The notes beneath the pieces were generated by a model. The model was given only the letters and a program-made list of their open reading frames with translations, ran no database searches and had not been told where the DNA came from. From Opisthorchis felineus (taxonomy: Eukaryota; Platyhelminthes; Trematoda; Opisthorchiida; Opisthorchiidae), in the NCBI GenBank assembly GCA_004794785.1, contig SJOL01007640.1, positions 454,132 through 518,131 of the forward strand: a stretch of 64,000 nt of DNA. Reading direction: 5' to 3'. How positions within the stretch are numbered: position 1 is the first letter of the stretch; each line of letters opens with the position of its first letter. Made by a program: the position numbers and the translations under genes. This document shows positions 36,905 to 50,699 of this stretch, one piece after another.

Positions 36905-37065
36905 AACGAACCATTTTATGCTTAATGTTGGAGAAGCACTGCAAGGCTATCCCATTCTCTCTGGAAACCATCCGCAGCGTGCACCTCAAGAATATCCGGG
37001 TGTTTTCGAACCTGCGACCTCCCAGTCAACAGTGTGAATATTAAAGAGTTCGGCCGATCAGCATT
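36905..37065 (-). repeat. tRNA-derived SINE-like fragment
   Basis: On minus, CGGCCGAACTC (37046-37057 region) resembles a tRNA A-box. About 35 bases later GACTGGGAGGTCGCAGGTTCGA gives a good B-box (GGTTCGAAAAC at 37002-37012) in the context usual for tRNA-derived SINEs. A further stretch to about 36905 may be the SINE body. A full cloverleaf cannot be drawn, so this is not a functional tRNA gene. The outer limits are guesses. Confidence 0.5.
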
Positions 37066-37069
37066 TTAG

Positions 37070-39640
37070 TCAATTCGCTGTCTCTTCCAAGAAAAATAGT
37101 ACTTTCTAAACCATACGAGTTTTTTTATACCTTGCCGATTAGTTCGTGTTCAACCACAAGTATATTGAGGGAACCTATGTGACTGTTGTGTATCAAAACC
37201 GATGTACTGTAAATATCATACATTTCGTTTGGGCGCACAGGTGAGGATGGCTTTACGAATTACAAAACTAAACTAGGCACGCGTTACCAATCACGAAAAA
37301 CAAGCGTGTCCTCAATAAATAGGAAAAATCAAGAAAATCTTGATTTAATTCCAATGTTGTGAGATATGGTACCGAATAATATCCTCCGGTTGCTCAAAAG
37401 GGCCTTTTTGGTTCAAGCCAAGGCTTTCATTTGACAACAGAAAATGTTATATGCGTGTTACGTGGTTTTTTGTTCTAGTATTTCCTCAAGATCCTATACC
37501 TGTGGCACAATTCGGCAGGATTAGTTCAACAAGTCAGACGTTGATAAGTGGGGACTTCACAGCTTTCCTGACTTATTCGGAGGAACCTCTCCGCTTCCTC
37601 CGCTATTACGCCGTGTTGAAATATTTTCAACGGCGTAGGAAACCAAGTAGTACAGTATTTTCTAGGTCCGGCTTTGAGGTTTTCATCTTCTGACAGAAAG
37701 CGTAGAATGAATACGAGTTCTGCCGTCATTCATGAAATTTGATTTCAGGCCGTAATATAACTTACCTTTAAAATGGCCTATTAAATGAAGATTATCCCAT
37801 CTTGTTTCATCCTTGCAATCGGAGCAAGTGACGGAAAGCAGGAAAAATGAGTAAGCTGTTTAAGAGCTACTCTTTCCTGTGTCTTAATATTAGTATCTGG
37901 TAGACCGACTGTATACTATGATCTTAATTTGCCTAGTTCAATCTGACCACCGGCTAAACATTAATCAAGCACTTGAACCAAACCACAGAGCTTTAGATCG
38001 GCACTGTAGACTAGTTATACGTCACATTTTATCAGCGGCGGAAGTTGTTACTAGACTGCTCTAGAAACTTCATCTTTGTGCACGCACTTGTCAAAGTCAT
38101 CGTTTTATGCTAGACAACTTCATGTGAGACACGTGACCCGCAAGACTCCCAAAAGGATTTGTCTTCTCTACATTCTTTTTGAGAATTTATTGCACCGTGT
38201 GTTTGACTTCTATTTTGCCTGTTGCTATTTTCTTAGTGTTCCCTTTAGGCAGCTGGTGAATAGCTGAAAAAGTCTCGTTGATATCCAGCCACCCTAATGT
38301 AATTCTCGAGATTCTTGACAATCATAATGACCTGTAATGGCAAATTCTCATTAAACAGATAAAACTGAAAAACGGATAGGTGGCAACTGATTAGTTCAGT
38401 TCAAAATGGTCTACTGTTGCAACATAACTCATTAAGTTAGGACGTTTTGCTAACGGATCATTTTTGGTAATACCGCAAGAATTTTTCACACTCACTGTTC
38501 CGTGATTGATAAACGTTTTACGAAACCTGACCGCAACTGTCTCTTCCGTTTCCAGTTTAGCCTGACAATGGTTCATCAGCCAATCAGGCGTTAGTCAGTG
38601 TGATCTAGAAGTCTGACAAAAATTTATTGAAAGAGTTAGCGAGTGCAGTTCCCCAGCATCATGCTGATAGAATTCATATGAACTCTAAAGTTGTCTTGGA
38701 TAGTTGATGACTCTTCATTAACAGGTATCCATAGTGTTGCCTCATCCTCATGAATAAAATCACGCTGCACAACTCCTCAGCAAACCTAAACAAGATTCAC
38801 TGAAACCAACTAGCTGCAACCGTTATGGTATGATATAAGAATAGACTTCTGATTTTAACATGACCATGAACATTTCCTCCGAATCCACTCCTCCACTCCA
38901 CTAAAACGAGAGTAAAATCTATGACCAGAGGTTCGAGCAGGATTGATTACCTCATCACACATACTTTTTCATGGCACAAAACGCTTCAGTGCACTTAAGG
39001 TTTTTTACTTTTCATTGCTTTCATCCATCATATAGTCCCTGCCGTTGTAGTCATCCTGGGTAACTTGTACAAAAGGCTTATAAGGATCTGGACCTCTATC
39101 GAATAACTGGCGTTACGACAGTCGGCCACAAACTGGCTGAATAGGTTTCTCGAAAGCTTAGGATGAACCGCATTCAATATACCCTTCATATGCGAAATAC
39201 CCAATCGTTCAGATAGTTGACTGCAAAACAAGCGCGGTGGTCCTTTAAGCGAGCTTTGGCAAGCAACCGGTGATTACATGACCCACATGACTTGCACTAT
39301 GAGAGCAAATTAATTGCCAAACCATTATCTTGTCTAAAACAGTCAATGACAAGTTTTTGCTAGTATAATTGAACCTTGAAATAAGTAGTGAGCGACAGAA
39401 AATGACAAAATGTCTTCAGGTGGATGTATACCGGCTATGTATGGGGCAGCACAGGAGGTGGACAATTATAGAGTTTATTTAACTTCAGTGCAAATTGCAC
39501 ATTTTTAGAAAATCGTAGAAGAACGACAGCAGGTTTTATCCTTTTAATTTGATGCGCACAAATTTAAATGCTTTCTTTTATGTGCCGGCAAAATATTCAT
39601 CCAAATGTGACAATTCTTCTGAAAAGCTGGTAACAGCATC
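37070..39640. other. Non-coding stretch, no gene recognised
   Basis: Only short frames of 60-83 codons without recognisable domains are present on either strand, and no simple repeat or RNA gene was seen. Confidence 0.55.
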
Positions 39641-39641
39641 C

Positions 39642-39657
39642 GATTGCAGCTGCAATC
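39642..39657. repeat. Perfect 16-bp palindrome
   Basis: GATTGCAGCTGCAATC equals its own reverse complement. It sits directly against a CTGATGA motif (39657-39663) that is followed ten bases later by GAAA, a layout repeated about 124 bases downstream. Confidence 0.95.
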
Positions 39658-39780
39658 TGATGATATTCTTTTGGAAAGATTCCATTCTCGCCTGTCACAT
39701 ATGAGAAGGTTTACTTAATCACTTCGTTATCATGGCCCCTTGAGTGAGTTACAAATATACCGTTCTCAGCTGCAGCTGCC

Positions 39781-39861
39781 CTGATGAACACCATTGTGAA
39801 ACCTGACAAGCACAAAATAGCTGCACACAGCTCAAGTGGGGTAAATATATGTGGTCAGGTA
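39781..39861 (+). other. Hammerhead-core-like motif with one good stem, probably inactive
   Basis: CTGATGA (39781-39787), a ten-base stretch able to form ACA/TGT, and GAA (39798-39800) match the conserved core of a hammerhead ribozyme. ACCTGAC (39801-39807) pairs perfectly with GTCAGGT (39854-39860), in the place of stem III, followed by A as cleavage-site base. The third arm fails: bases after the site do not pair with those directly before CTGATGA, although AGCTGC at 39875-39880 could pair with GCAGCT at 39772-39777 after a large bulge. A functional ribozyme is therefore unlikely. Confidence 0.2.
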
Positions 39862-39869
39862 AACTCGTA

Positions 39870-42800
39870 ACCAAAAGCTGCGAAATAGAAATTTTCCATG
39901 AAACTTTCTGACTGGAAGTGGTCTAGCGAAGATAATAAATATGTGGGTTTTGTCCCTAGTGAGCGTGCTTTGTATGGCAGTCTCTATGCTTAGTATTCTA
40001 ACACATTCACCCAAATTTTGTATGGGTGTCCGGTGCCGTATGGTTGGCCGGGTATCCGTAGCGGCTGGTATTCATATAGAGCCATCAAGAACGCAGGTTA
40101 CTTCCCTACTGATTTTCAAAGAAAAAATTACCTGGCGGGTGCAAGGATTAGTAAGTAGGACAAAACAAAAAATTGGAATTTATTTCAGCTAACATATTCG
40201 GAATTACGTACCAAACATCACGAAAATTTATTATGCTGCTCCAAAACCGGGAGTTAGTAGTAAAGTTTCTTATTAAAATCCGTTTCGTTATTCTTGTATT
40301 CGCTCAGTGAAAGAGAACACTGTGTATTCATGACCATAGTACCAGGTGCGCTCGATTTTTGTAATATCACAGCGGTATTTTTAAACTAGGGTGAGATTTG
40401 AGTTATAATGCAAACAGTGTTTTGGGCCACCCGGATTTGTAAGACCCACAGCTGAGATAATTCCCTCATTATACAGCCCACACACCACTAGTGCATAGCG
40501 TATAATGAACAAAATTCAGTCAGTCTATGGCAAACGAAACACAGCCCACAAATGACATGAACAACGCACATAATCTCCGTGTGGTCCTGAAAATCTCAGG
40601 TGGAGCTTAGAAAATGCACGCATTTAACCGGTGTTCATTTTTGAACCAATATAGATACTAAAACAATCTCTCCATTGTGAAACGAAGCTAAGCTGACTTC
40701 AAATTTTGCCACGCTTTTCTCCGTTATTCTAAACCTTACTGGATGCTGTAGTTCTGTTCTCATACACGTCATTCTTATTTTCATCCCGTTTGAAGCGACG
40801 GGGAAGGACATGTCCATGTGCGTTTTAGCCCATAAAAGTCTTGCTCAAAGTCCTTAGATTTCTCACACCAACAAGGAGCAAGTTTTAACCTTTTTATGCA
40901 GTGTCGCCTAATAGGCTTATTCCCAAAACTTGTTTCGGCTGTTGTACAGATACTTTGTGAGCTGATATTTTGCCGGGGTTTTTATTACACTAAGGCTTCT
41001 TTCCTTTGCACGCTGCAATTTTGGCTCTTGCGTACACCTCAGATAAACCTGACTTGCTTTTTAACTGGTACAAAATCTTAAAATGTCATATTGGTCACAA
41101 CCGTGAAAATTTAGGCCGCTTGTTTGCCTGTATGTTTTAACTTTAGGTTTTTGATTTTTTGGTAAATATGTGATGGTACGACTGGGCTCGTGCGACACTG
41201 AAATTGATACATCGAACGTAAAGGATGCGGATATACCCAAAGTCTGCTGATACTCCCAGTTGAAAATAATTGCAAAATGAGCTACGTCCCTTGTAGATAT
41301 TATTCACAGTAAAGCAAGCTAAATCGTGAAGGAGAATCTTTATAACTCATTGTAAACCCTGTTGTGCAACGATTTGTCCCTATACAACGCAGGAAACACA
41401 CTGAAATACGTTGAGCAACAGAAATTGTACCCTTTTTCCCCTTCCTCAATAGTTTCAGGCTGATGACTGCCGGATATAAAAGCTATCAACCTTTCTGCAG
41501 ATCAGGAAAATTACGCTGAATCTCGGCTTTCACGTTCCCAGATAGCAGCTACTGATAATCAGTCTCAAGGTTTGTCAGAATATTTTCCACTTTTATGGAG
41601 AAACTGAGCACGGAATGATGTGGACTTCCAGAGAGCAAGATGTACGGTCAAATTGGAACTACTGAACTCAGTGGAGCTTGGCAGGTAGATTTGAAATCGT
41701 CAGACTCGTGAACCCGTGGGTATCACTTCCAAGCTTGAAATTTTATAACCGATCACCAACCGACCGGTATGAGCTATCGTCAGATTTGAACTGTGTGCGA
41801 GACATTGTTTCACTAGCTGTTGTCATTCAAACAGTCGGAATAGTGGTGATGAGCCCGGACACACAATCGCCTTGCGGAGTTGAGCTTTTCAAGCCCTAAC
41901 TACGTTTGATAACAGCATCTGGTTTGATTCTAATTCCACCATCTTGCAGGAGAGTGCTTTAGTTGTTTCACTGACATTTGGAAAAAAACTGAGTTATTGA
42001 GTTTTCTGCATAATTGTGCTATTCGGGAATAACGGTCTGAAAAAAAATGGTTCTAATCCAATCCTCTCTACGCCCACCTGATGGGTCTAGATAAGTTTTC
42101 CGTGGATGAGCTTTTTACGATCTGGTAATCTTGCATAACGTTGATAATAACCAGAAGTTGGTTGGAACTTGGCAGCAGCTAACTAAAGCTTATCCAGATG
42201 AGAATACAGGATCACCTAATGGTGGTTCATGTCAGTGAAATTCCCGAAATATTCCCCCTCCTAAGCTTTCATTAGACGTTGGTTTCAATTTTTTCTTATC
42301 AGAGTAATGATCTGGAATGGGATGTGGGACAAACATGTTTGTGAAGCTATTTAGACTTAGTGATTCTGAACTTTGTTGGATAATTATAAGTTTCCCCAGA
42401 AACGTTCCTTCTAGAGACTAGTTTTCTAAATTAATCAAATTGGACAGAACCGGAAAGTAGAGATACATTTCCTGCTGCTGTTTCTGCTGTAACCACGATG
42501 ATGAGGAATCGGCTAATTCACTTTCGAAACTAACTTCATTTGGAAATGAAGGAGTTAAATATAATAATTAATCCTCTCAACTCAAGGCCACCCAGTTGAA
42601 AATAGATGCGAATAGGCCACAATCTGTCAATTACTGTGGTTGATGGCTTCCAGCTGAAGCCGATGTAAAAGGAGCAATTTAAATCACTTACTCACTACCG
42701 ATTTCGGTACACTGCATATACTTTTAATGTCTTCCGGTGTAAAATCTCAACAGACTTGCTCCAAAAGTTTGGTCTAGTTTGGGGCTTCCGTTGCAGTAAC

Positions 42801-43300
42801 TTCCTTTGTGTGATTATAAAGCTTAATTAAATTAAATGGGTGCACGACTGACTTTCGACTGACTTTTTTCGACGTTTGGACGATTCAGCATCAATGGAAA
42901 GTAACCCGGAAGTCCACTAATAAATCCAGGTAGTAAGTTAACAAACGCCAAATCTATAAACCGGGGAAAAAGTTTTGCAATAAGCTCCATGGTGCGCTAG
43001 TGCACATTAAAAATGCTGCGACAATTGAACACAGTGAGTAGGCTTGCAAATTATTTTCTTTTTTATAATCCTCATATGGTTTGACTGCTTCTTTGTCCTT
43101 ATTTATTATGGGTTTGGGTTCAGCCCATGGGGCAATGGATTCTATGTGAATACAAAACCTAAACCTTGGTACGACGATTGACTGTGCTAAAAAGCATTTG
43201 CCATTGTTAAATTTACCATCATTCCCTTTTTATCCTAATAGGGAGTGTCAGAAAAGCACACAAGCCCATTATCTGGCATTCTTGTAAAAATGTGAAATAA
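39870..43300. other. Non-coding stretch, no gene recognised
   Basis: Open frames are below 85 codons and none is recognisable. The frame at 41678-41899 (plus) is of ordinary composition but has no domain and no clear start context. Confidence 0.55.
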
Positions 43301-43840
43301 CCTACATTATTGCGTTGCTTGAAAGAGCCTCATGATTAGAACTCGATGTCTGGACACTGTGAATTTTTACCGTTCGTGGTAGAAAACGGTCAAAATAAGT
43401 TAATCTTGACCCTGGATACAGCATCCTCCGTGGAAACCATGCATGAATAAAAACTATATTTTTCCATGAAGACGTATCTAAAATATTGATGTGGCTTGGG
43501 CATGAATGCAAAGATAAGATATTTCGAACTCCACAAAATCTACTTTGGATATATTTGCCTTTTGCACGTGGATTCGACCAAAGAATTTGTGGTTTTCGAG
43601 AGCTTGAATCCATCCCGTAGATGGTACCACTGCACAGCGACTGAATTTCTGAAGAAAAGTGACGTTGTGAGATAATGTGACATGACATCATTCAATCTAC
43701 GTCCGTTTGGCTCGTGTTTGAACAGGCATGCAAGAAGCCTTGTACACTCTTTAGGAGACACACAAAGATCTATAGGTACAGAGGTGTACAAAGATTCCGG
43801 TCATAGCGCAATTGTTTGTGGTAATGTTCAATCCCAAGAA

Positions 43841-43874
43841 ATGATAATGCGCTTCTTCTATGATAATGCGCTTC
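43841..43874. repeat. Tandem duplication, 19-bp period
   Basis: ATGATAATGCGCTTC occurs at 43841-43855 and 43860-43874, separated by TTCT. It lies inside overlapping open frames on both strands (43682-43924 plus, 43751-43963 minus) and inserts a repeated peptide if either is translated. Confidence 0.9.
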
Positions 43875-43969
43875 CCCACCGGATGTGGCTGAAAGTTGTC
43901 AATCCAAAACTCCCATTTCTTTAAGGGACTTAGCAAATGTTTGGTAAAATGCAAGCCAGTCAACCGCAG

Positions 43970-46900
43970 TACAACAATATGAGGGCAAATTTCCGTCTAT
44001 AAACGTCGCATGGCTTTCCTGTTCTTGATGATGGAAGTCCATGCCAGTCGTTTGCTCCAAATTGTGATTATTCTAAAGCAACCGGATAATCCCTTCTACG
44101 CCCCAAATTTGATGTAAATCGGAGGTGCCGGTCACATCCCTTAATGACTGTGTCTTTACCTCTGAGAACCAATGTGGGGTAATAAAACACAAATCAAGTG
44201 CGTGTTACGCTAAAAAATAGATTTTCCTACGTAGTCCAGTTCTCTGACTTGTTCAGATAAGCATGAGGCTTCACTCGATTTTTTTCCGTTACACTAAATC
44301 CACACCTGCTCTGATTCACTTAGTCCACCCAAATCTACAAATTTTCAACATGTTCTACCATTCTTGGTTATGAAAGCATCTGCTTCCGTGTGATAGATTA
44401 CATGTAAAAACGCTAACACATTCCACTTTGTAACTATTATTCATTTGGTCACTTCAGATATGGATATCCCTCTTACAAATGCGCTATAATAAGAAGCATT
44501 TATGTTAATGATAAGTGTTAAACGAAACTATATGGAAGTTCTTAAATGTTTGTACATTGCCAATGAAACCTGACTGTAGAGGTAGAAGAAGAGTGGTCAC
44601 GGAGGGGACCAGAAGCGTCAAGACCACACGGACATCTACCACTTATGAGGTAGGCTAACCAAATAACCAACTATAATGCTCAACCCAATGATCAGTGTTC
44701 AGCCGGGGCCGACCAGTGTAACCACCGTTTCGATTTCTTGAGCAACGAGCACCAAGGTTAGGAACCAAACCGGCAAAACTCCGAACGAATGGTTACACAA
44801 ATGTGCTGTACTGTAGAAATAAAAGTAGTTACACGGATACAAAATTACAAGCCTCAACGGTTTTTGACAAACGGTGAGGTACTCCAAAAAGCAAGCAAAG
44901 CTGAGATGGATCAACAGCCAACGCGTGATCGAAACCGGGTCGCAAATTGATGCAATAAAACAAATCTATGGCTGACCAGAGTTTCGGCACAAAAATAGCA
45001 TATCTGACGCGGTAAAAACGATTTGCGTAGCAAGGAAAACGGAAGATACAAAGGTCTTTGCCAAACTGAAATAAAGTTCAATTATATCAAAAATAAAAGG
45101 GGCGGTTCATTTGAGTTGTTAACTGAGAAGGCAGTCATTCACGATGGGAGGCAATTTTAAAGATATACAAAGTTGCAACAACCAGTATTATAGTGTATAT
45201 AAAAAGAATCAGTGCTTGGAATACTATAATAGGCTTACATTAATTCAACGTATTCGAAAACAGCATGTGGGTGGAGAACACACCAAATGATAAGCTGGAG
45301 AATAAAAGGAATATGTAAACCCTTCAGTCCCAATCGCAATTCAGTTTCCACCTCAGCTCGTTAGAATAGAATTGGTCTCGACAATTACTCTACAAGGTAC
45401 GTTAACCACGCTCCTGACTTAATGAGCGATTTTCAAGTACAATGTACCGAAAGTGTGCGCTTTCGCTGTTGCCAAACAAACATCTGTTTGAGCGTTTGTT
45501 TATTGGGCCCAATTTTTTCCAGTAGGTTTGACAGAGGGTCGATTTTTAGTGTACTGCAATATAGCGGTCATCCATGTTTTTGCGTTACGTCTAATTTACA
45601 CTTTCGTTTCATGTTAATCGACAGTTCTTGTGGTCTCTTTTTGGCTTCAGGTAAAGGAACCCACAGAGCCATGTGTATTTAGGTGCCACTTTTGCCAGTA
45701 TTCGTTTGCTCAAATCAAGCGATACATTGTGCAAAAAAATTACGTGGTACGTAGAGTGGGATAAACCATCCTAACATTGTAATCTCAAGCTTCAAACTGA
45801 ATATCGCGGTGCCCGGGAACAAGTTTGTTAACGTGAGCTAGGAGTGTATGGCGAAACCGACCGCTTGTGTGACACTTGTGGGTAAAATGTTCAGTATATG
45901 TAATGACTATCCAATAACTTCACATGGATTAATACGGAAATGTGATCAGTGAACAACGCACATGTCCATATCAAGCTTAAACTACCCTTAACTCCCTTAA
46001 TATAAACTACTCTACTTATCTGATCTTAGACTATTCTAGTATAGGTTATAGACTATTCTACTCAATTGTTATTGATACTTTGGAAAAAACTAGGAAATAT
46101 GAGCCACGTTTATGGAAAATAGTCTCCCCTGAGCTCGCCCTGAGCTGTTACGAGAAAATTCTGCCCCGAATTTATGATTCGTGCTGCAAAAATAAGCCAA
46201 ATACCGTATCTACAGACAACTCTTCACTCCGGCAACGTATTACTGAAACGCATTTTATTATGTTGGGTACATTTTGTGAAAATTCTTGCTGCGCAGCATC
46301 GATCATGTCTGTGATGTCAGCTATCTACACATATAAAGTCAAAAGTTGGGTAAAGCTTTTACTAAGTGGCTGAAAAGGTGGGATTGTTAGTCGCCGCTGA
46401 TTTTACAGGACAATGGTGCTATGGTCTACGACAAGCCAGCAGTAGCAGTCCAACTTTGACTATCAATTTAAAAGTTACCAAAAAAACATTTTGGTCCAGC
46501 TGAACCAAGCGCTGCGTTCAATAGACTGCACAGACAAGACTCTAATTCGAGATTACTTATAGGCTAGACGAAAAATCGCACATTTTTTCACCACAACTCA
46601 AAAACCACAATGAGTTATTGCATAACAAAGAAGACCACTTCACTTGGCACAAGTAGTGCATCCCTGTCCCAAATGGATTTTCCAATAGGCTTGAAGAGCC
46701 ATACAATTACATACCATGCAACCGACTACATATATAACGGTCGAATTCATACTAAACTAATTTTGGTGAAGTACGGCCTCAAGAAAGGCACCATAATTGG
46801 GTATCGAACGGAAATGTTACATAACCATTTCAGAAAGCAGATTGTATTTGTGATTCAATTACGCACTGATGCATCTGGTCATCAGCAGTGCAGTCAGAAT

Positions 46901-49900
46901 CCAATAGAAAAACCAAACGGTAACATTTATGAAATAGTACTGAGAAAATCATGCCAGGTTCAACTGATGGACTTTCATCACGGTGTTTCTTTGCTCTGAA
47001 TAGGAATCAAATGAGACGCCCTAACCGCTGTGATAGTAAATTCCATCAGCCATTCCAACCAACTGGAAGAATTTGAAGTCAGTAGCTTCTCATCTATGTT
47101 GATTTAAAGTTATAAGGATGTTTAATTCTTTTCGGAGTCAACTTTCTCCAAACTTTATGAATGAATGCAGCCTTCAACTTCGTTGTGCACCGATTGTGTT
47201 GCATATGCTTAGCGGTGTGCTGTTTGTGTGGACGTACAACGGGAATTTAAAAGCATACGGACTTTGCAGGACTTACCATATTTGAATCGTTGCAAACGGA
47301 TAAAAAAGCACAGGTGCATTTGCTTACCAACAAAGTAGCACTTACAAGACACCGTGGTTTCAGATTCTGTCTGAGATTTGGATAACCTGCTAAACGGCGA
47401 TCTGAACACTTGTTCGGTTTTGGTCCGAAAACTGCTTGGGGCATACCACATAGTGCTTATCCCGGAGGATAGTCTAGCTCTACTTCGGACACTCTGATCA
47501 GTCTGATCGCAGCCCACTGGATCGGTATTAATCTTTAAACTGACTCAACCGAAGTGTTTAGTGTGACGAGAACCGCCAAATCGGTCCAAGCCCATCTGAA
47601 CAATAGACCTTAAGCTGCTGCTGCAGCAGGTCTCAGTCAAATAAACTGACCGATTCTTAATCAGCAAATATGTTGTTTGGGTCATCGTCTCTGCTATCGT
47701 CCAACAATCCTCCAAACAAATCCAACAGTTACTCCAGAATTTCTGGGAAGATTTCATTGCCCAAGGATACTGTCCAATCATTATTTCACTTTTGACGTTC
47801 ATATTTTGACCGTGTATAATTAATTTATTATTTGCTCGGCAAGATCATATGAAAATCACATAACTGCAGCGCAATGGCTCTCAAATTCTAACTTTTTAGT
47901 AGAGAAATCAACAATCTCTTCCGATTAGAAATCGTGTGACTGGTAAGTAAATTTGGCTTCTTTAGTTGTAGGGAACAATTTAGGAGTGCTCAAAAGGGTC
48001 CAGATGCCAGCTCATTCACATGGCGTCATGGGTTATATGTGACCATTAAAGATAGATGTGAAGCTTTAATGGGGAACTACTAATAAATTTGACGAACGCT
48101 GTTCAACGGATCAGTGCAGGCTTCGCCCTCTGGTTTTCATCACTTGGACAGAATTTTCATTCTTTTCGCAACATCGCATCACAATTGTGCACCAAAACGG
48201 TCATAAACTGAGTCAGATTCCCACTTGCAATTCCCAGCTAAATCTCATTCGAGTCACTTCTTTTCACTATATTTTTAGCTGGCATTCGAAACATGTCTAA
48301 TGGTTAGTAATGGTTGATCCACTGGAAGCGTTCTCAAAGTAGGTGAGAGGAAGCCCGTTTAGGCGGAGCCGAATGTGGCACTACGTGCAAGCCCCCGGTG
48401 ATGATGCAAATACGAGGAAATCACGTTGACCGGCAGCACATATAGATATCTTTTGACAACAAGTATTTAGGCTAAATGGCATTGCAGTGAACACCAACCT
48501 TATTTTTTTATACGAAGGCGTTAGCCTGTTCCGTCAATTCTTCCAAGTTTTGGCGGGATACCACAGAAACTACTGGAAAAATTACTGTAACAATAATGGA
48601 ATATCTACTGCCGCTTTATTTATGCAGAGTTTGGCGGCAAACAAGTAGCCAGATTACCACTGATAATTCCATCGCGTAGTATGACAGCACAGTAGGACGT
48701 GTACTGATTAGAAATTGGAGCGGGCCTATCTTCTGTATATGTCGACCAGAAACGAAAGAACATTATCCAGGCGGTACACTGCGCCTTTAGTAATGGTTCA
48801 AAATGATTATGCTCAAGCATATACGCCCACAAGTGGCACGGGTTCCCGGTGGACGCTTTTGTGCTCGATACTGTAGGACAGTTTTGGATAAGTCAAAATT
48901 ACAGTTTTTTCAAGTTTAACTGAAGGCTGTCGCAGTAGCGGAATCTCATGCTTCACTCCTAATCTGATCCCAAATAAAACCAGTCGGAATGCAATTATCG
49001 GCTATTTTTTATACACAGACTAAGGTACCTGGTTTTGCATCAAATTGCTCTCAAATCGGTTGATAATGTTTTGTCTGGAAACCTTACACTGTCTTGCGCA
49101 GACCTTAAAGGTGAAGGCTGTGGAGCATTCTAAGATGCCGTCGGCTAATTGTCCGCATTCTGCTGCTCTATAATGGGGAAGTGAGCTCAGTACTGCGACC
49201 ATGGTGATCAAGCCCAATTTATGATTAATCTAGAGGTGTTCATATAGTCGACCGAAAGCAGCTATTGCCTTGGTAACCGGAGGATATATTTTAATATCGA
49301 TTGTCATGTGCATGGGTAGGGTGCTGTCAAGGTAGCGGAAGATTCACACTAGCAGCTAGTCATTTGAACACGGATTGTCCGCTGTAGAATCCATGCAGAT
49401 TGACAAAAGACCGAAGTGAAATGCAGTAAAGGTAAATATTGTGGCCTTTCACCACAATCCCAACCCATAGTGTGCATCAAAAGCACACAATTCTGCAAAA
49501 GGCAGTTGCGAATCTTTGATTTTTACAGCTCCATTTGGAGCATGAAGCGTTTTGAATCGAAGAGATGGGCGTCTAGGCGGTACTTGATCGGCGTGCTACA
49601 TTAGGAATCATGAATCGCTTCTCCGCGAATCAGCTAAATAGAAAGTCGAAGAACAAACGTTTTCCGCTCTCCTTCCCATCTGCAATTCGGCGGGGGTGCT
49701 CCCACCACTGAGTACTTGGGCACCGGTGTCGGAGGGAAAGAATTTTTTAGTGCTAACAGCGTTTACGGAAGCCTTTTAGGTTCTGCAGAAAGATACACAG
49801 TCTTGCTATTCTCAGATCTAAAGGTTTTCGTGAAGTTTGCGAACATTTCTCCTTGGATGTTCCTTGCAGATGTTATGCAGCAAAAGTAGGGCAAGCTATG

Positions 49901-50690
49901 TTTCCTCTACAACTGAGCACACATTGCTCGCCAGTGACAATTTCTTCCGCGTTCAGCTGGTTTGATGGAATGCGTGAAGAAATTGTCTCTGATTCATGGG
50001 AGACTGGTTGCTTACTAGCTCCCCGTTTCCTGTAGATTTCGCTTTCTTTTGGATAGTGACACATTTGTGGCACCCTGGAACTAATTTGGGCATTTTCAGT
50101 TTCTTAAAATGTAAAACTTAGGGGAAAACTTCGACGCTAAATATTGATTTTTTCATTTTAAATGTTTTGAAGGATAACCTGACCTCCCTAGCAAAATGCC
50201 CGTTTTGGAGCTAAGCTATCGCCATTAAACGTTCAACCCTCGCAAGTGGACTGTAAAGCCCAGTTTACGGGAAACTGAGGTGGCCATGTAAGAGGGTCCA
50301 AATATGAGTTTAATAGGCTGTCAAGTAGTCCTGGGAATCGTCCCCTTCAAGATACCTGCGTGTCTTCGGACTTTTTGCGCTTTCGGCCACTCCGGTTGTC
50401 CTGCATGTATCTGAGGCTGTATGTTTTGGGTTCATCGGTTTGTTTAAATTTTTCCAAGGATTCCTCCTAACGTCAACGACCTTCGTATACCTAACGATTC
50501 TGGATCTTAAATTCATTCTTTAATTTGCTTAAGCGGTTCAAACGTTCTTTCCCTTGTCACGCAAATATCCTCCCCTGCCGATGAATCAGAGGGTCGCTGG
50601 AGGGTCTTGATAGAACTCTTTTTCTGACTGTAGCCGTTTGCCTGTTCACGTTGAGGGTGTAAATGACACTGCCAAAATGGTAATTTATTG
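43970..50690. other. Non-coding stretch, no gene recognised
   Basis: The longest frames are 129 codons (46610-46999, plus) and 102 codons (47209-47517, minus), both without recognisable domains and within chance length. The stretch at about 44580-44960 has a more mixed composition than its flanks and could be an unrecognised interspersed repeat. A 22-bp-period duplication lies at 46028-46060. Confidence 0.5.
46028..46060. repeat. Imperfect tandem duplication, 22-bp period
   Basis: AGACTATTCTA occurs at 46028-46038 and 46050-46060 within a run of related CTA/TTA-rich sequence. Confidence 0.85.
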
Positions 50691-50699
50691 GCGTCCTGT

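Noticed and set aside
43850..43890. Peptide FYDNALPH resembling the HDNARPH motif of mariner transposases
   Set aside because: No other transposase motif lies in the frame, no terminal inverted repeats or TA target sites were found, and the motif overlaps a 19-bp duplication.
46610..46999. 129-codon ATG frame on plus
   Set aside because: No domain, membrane segment or repeat is visible, and with a stop about every 16 codons several frames over 120 codons are expected by chance.
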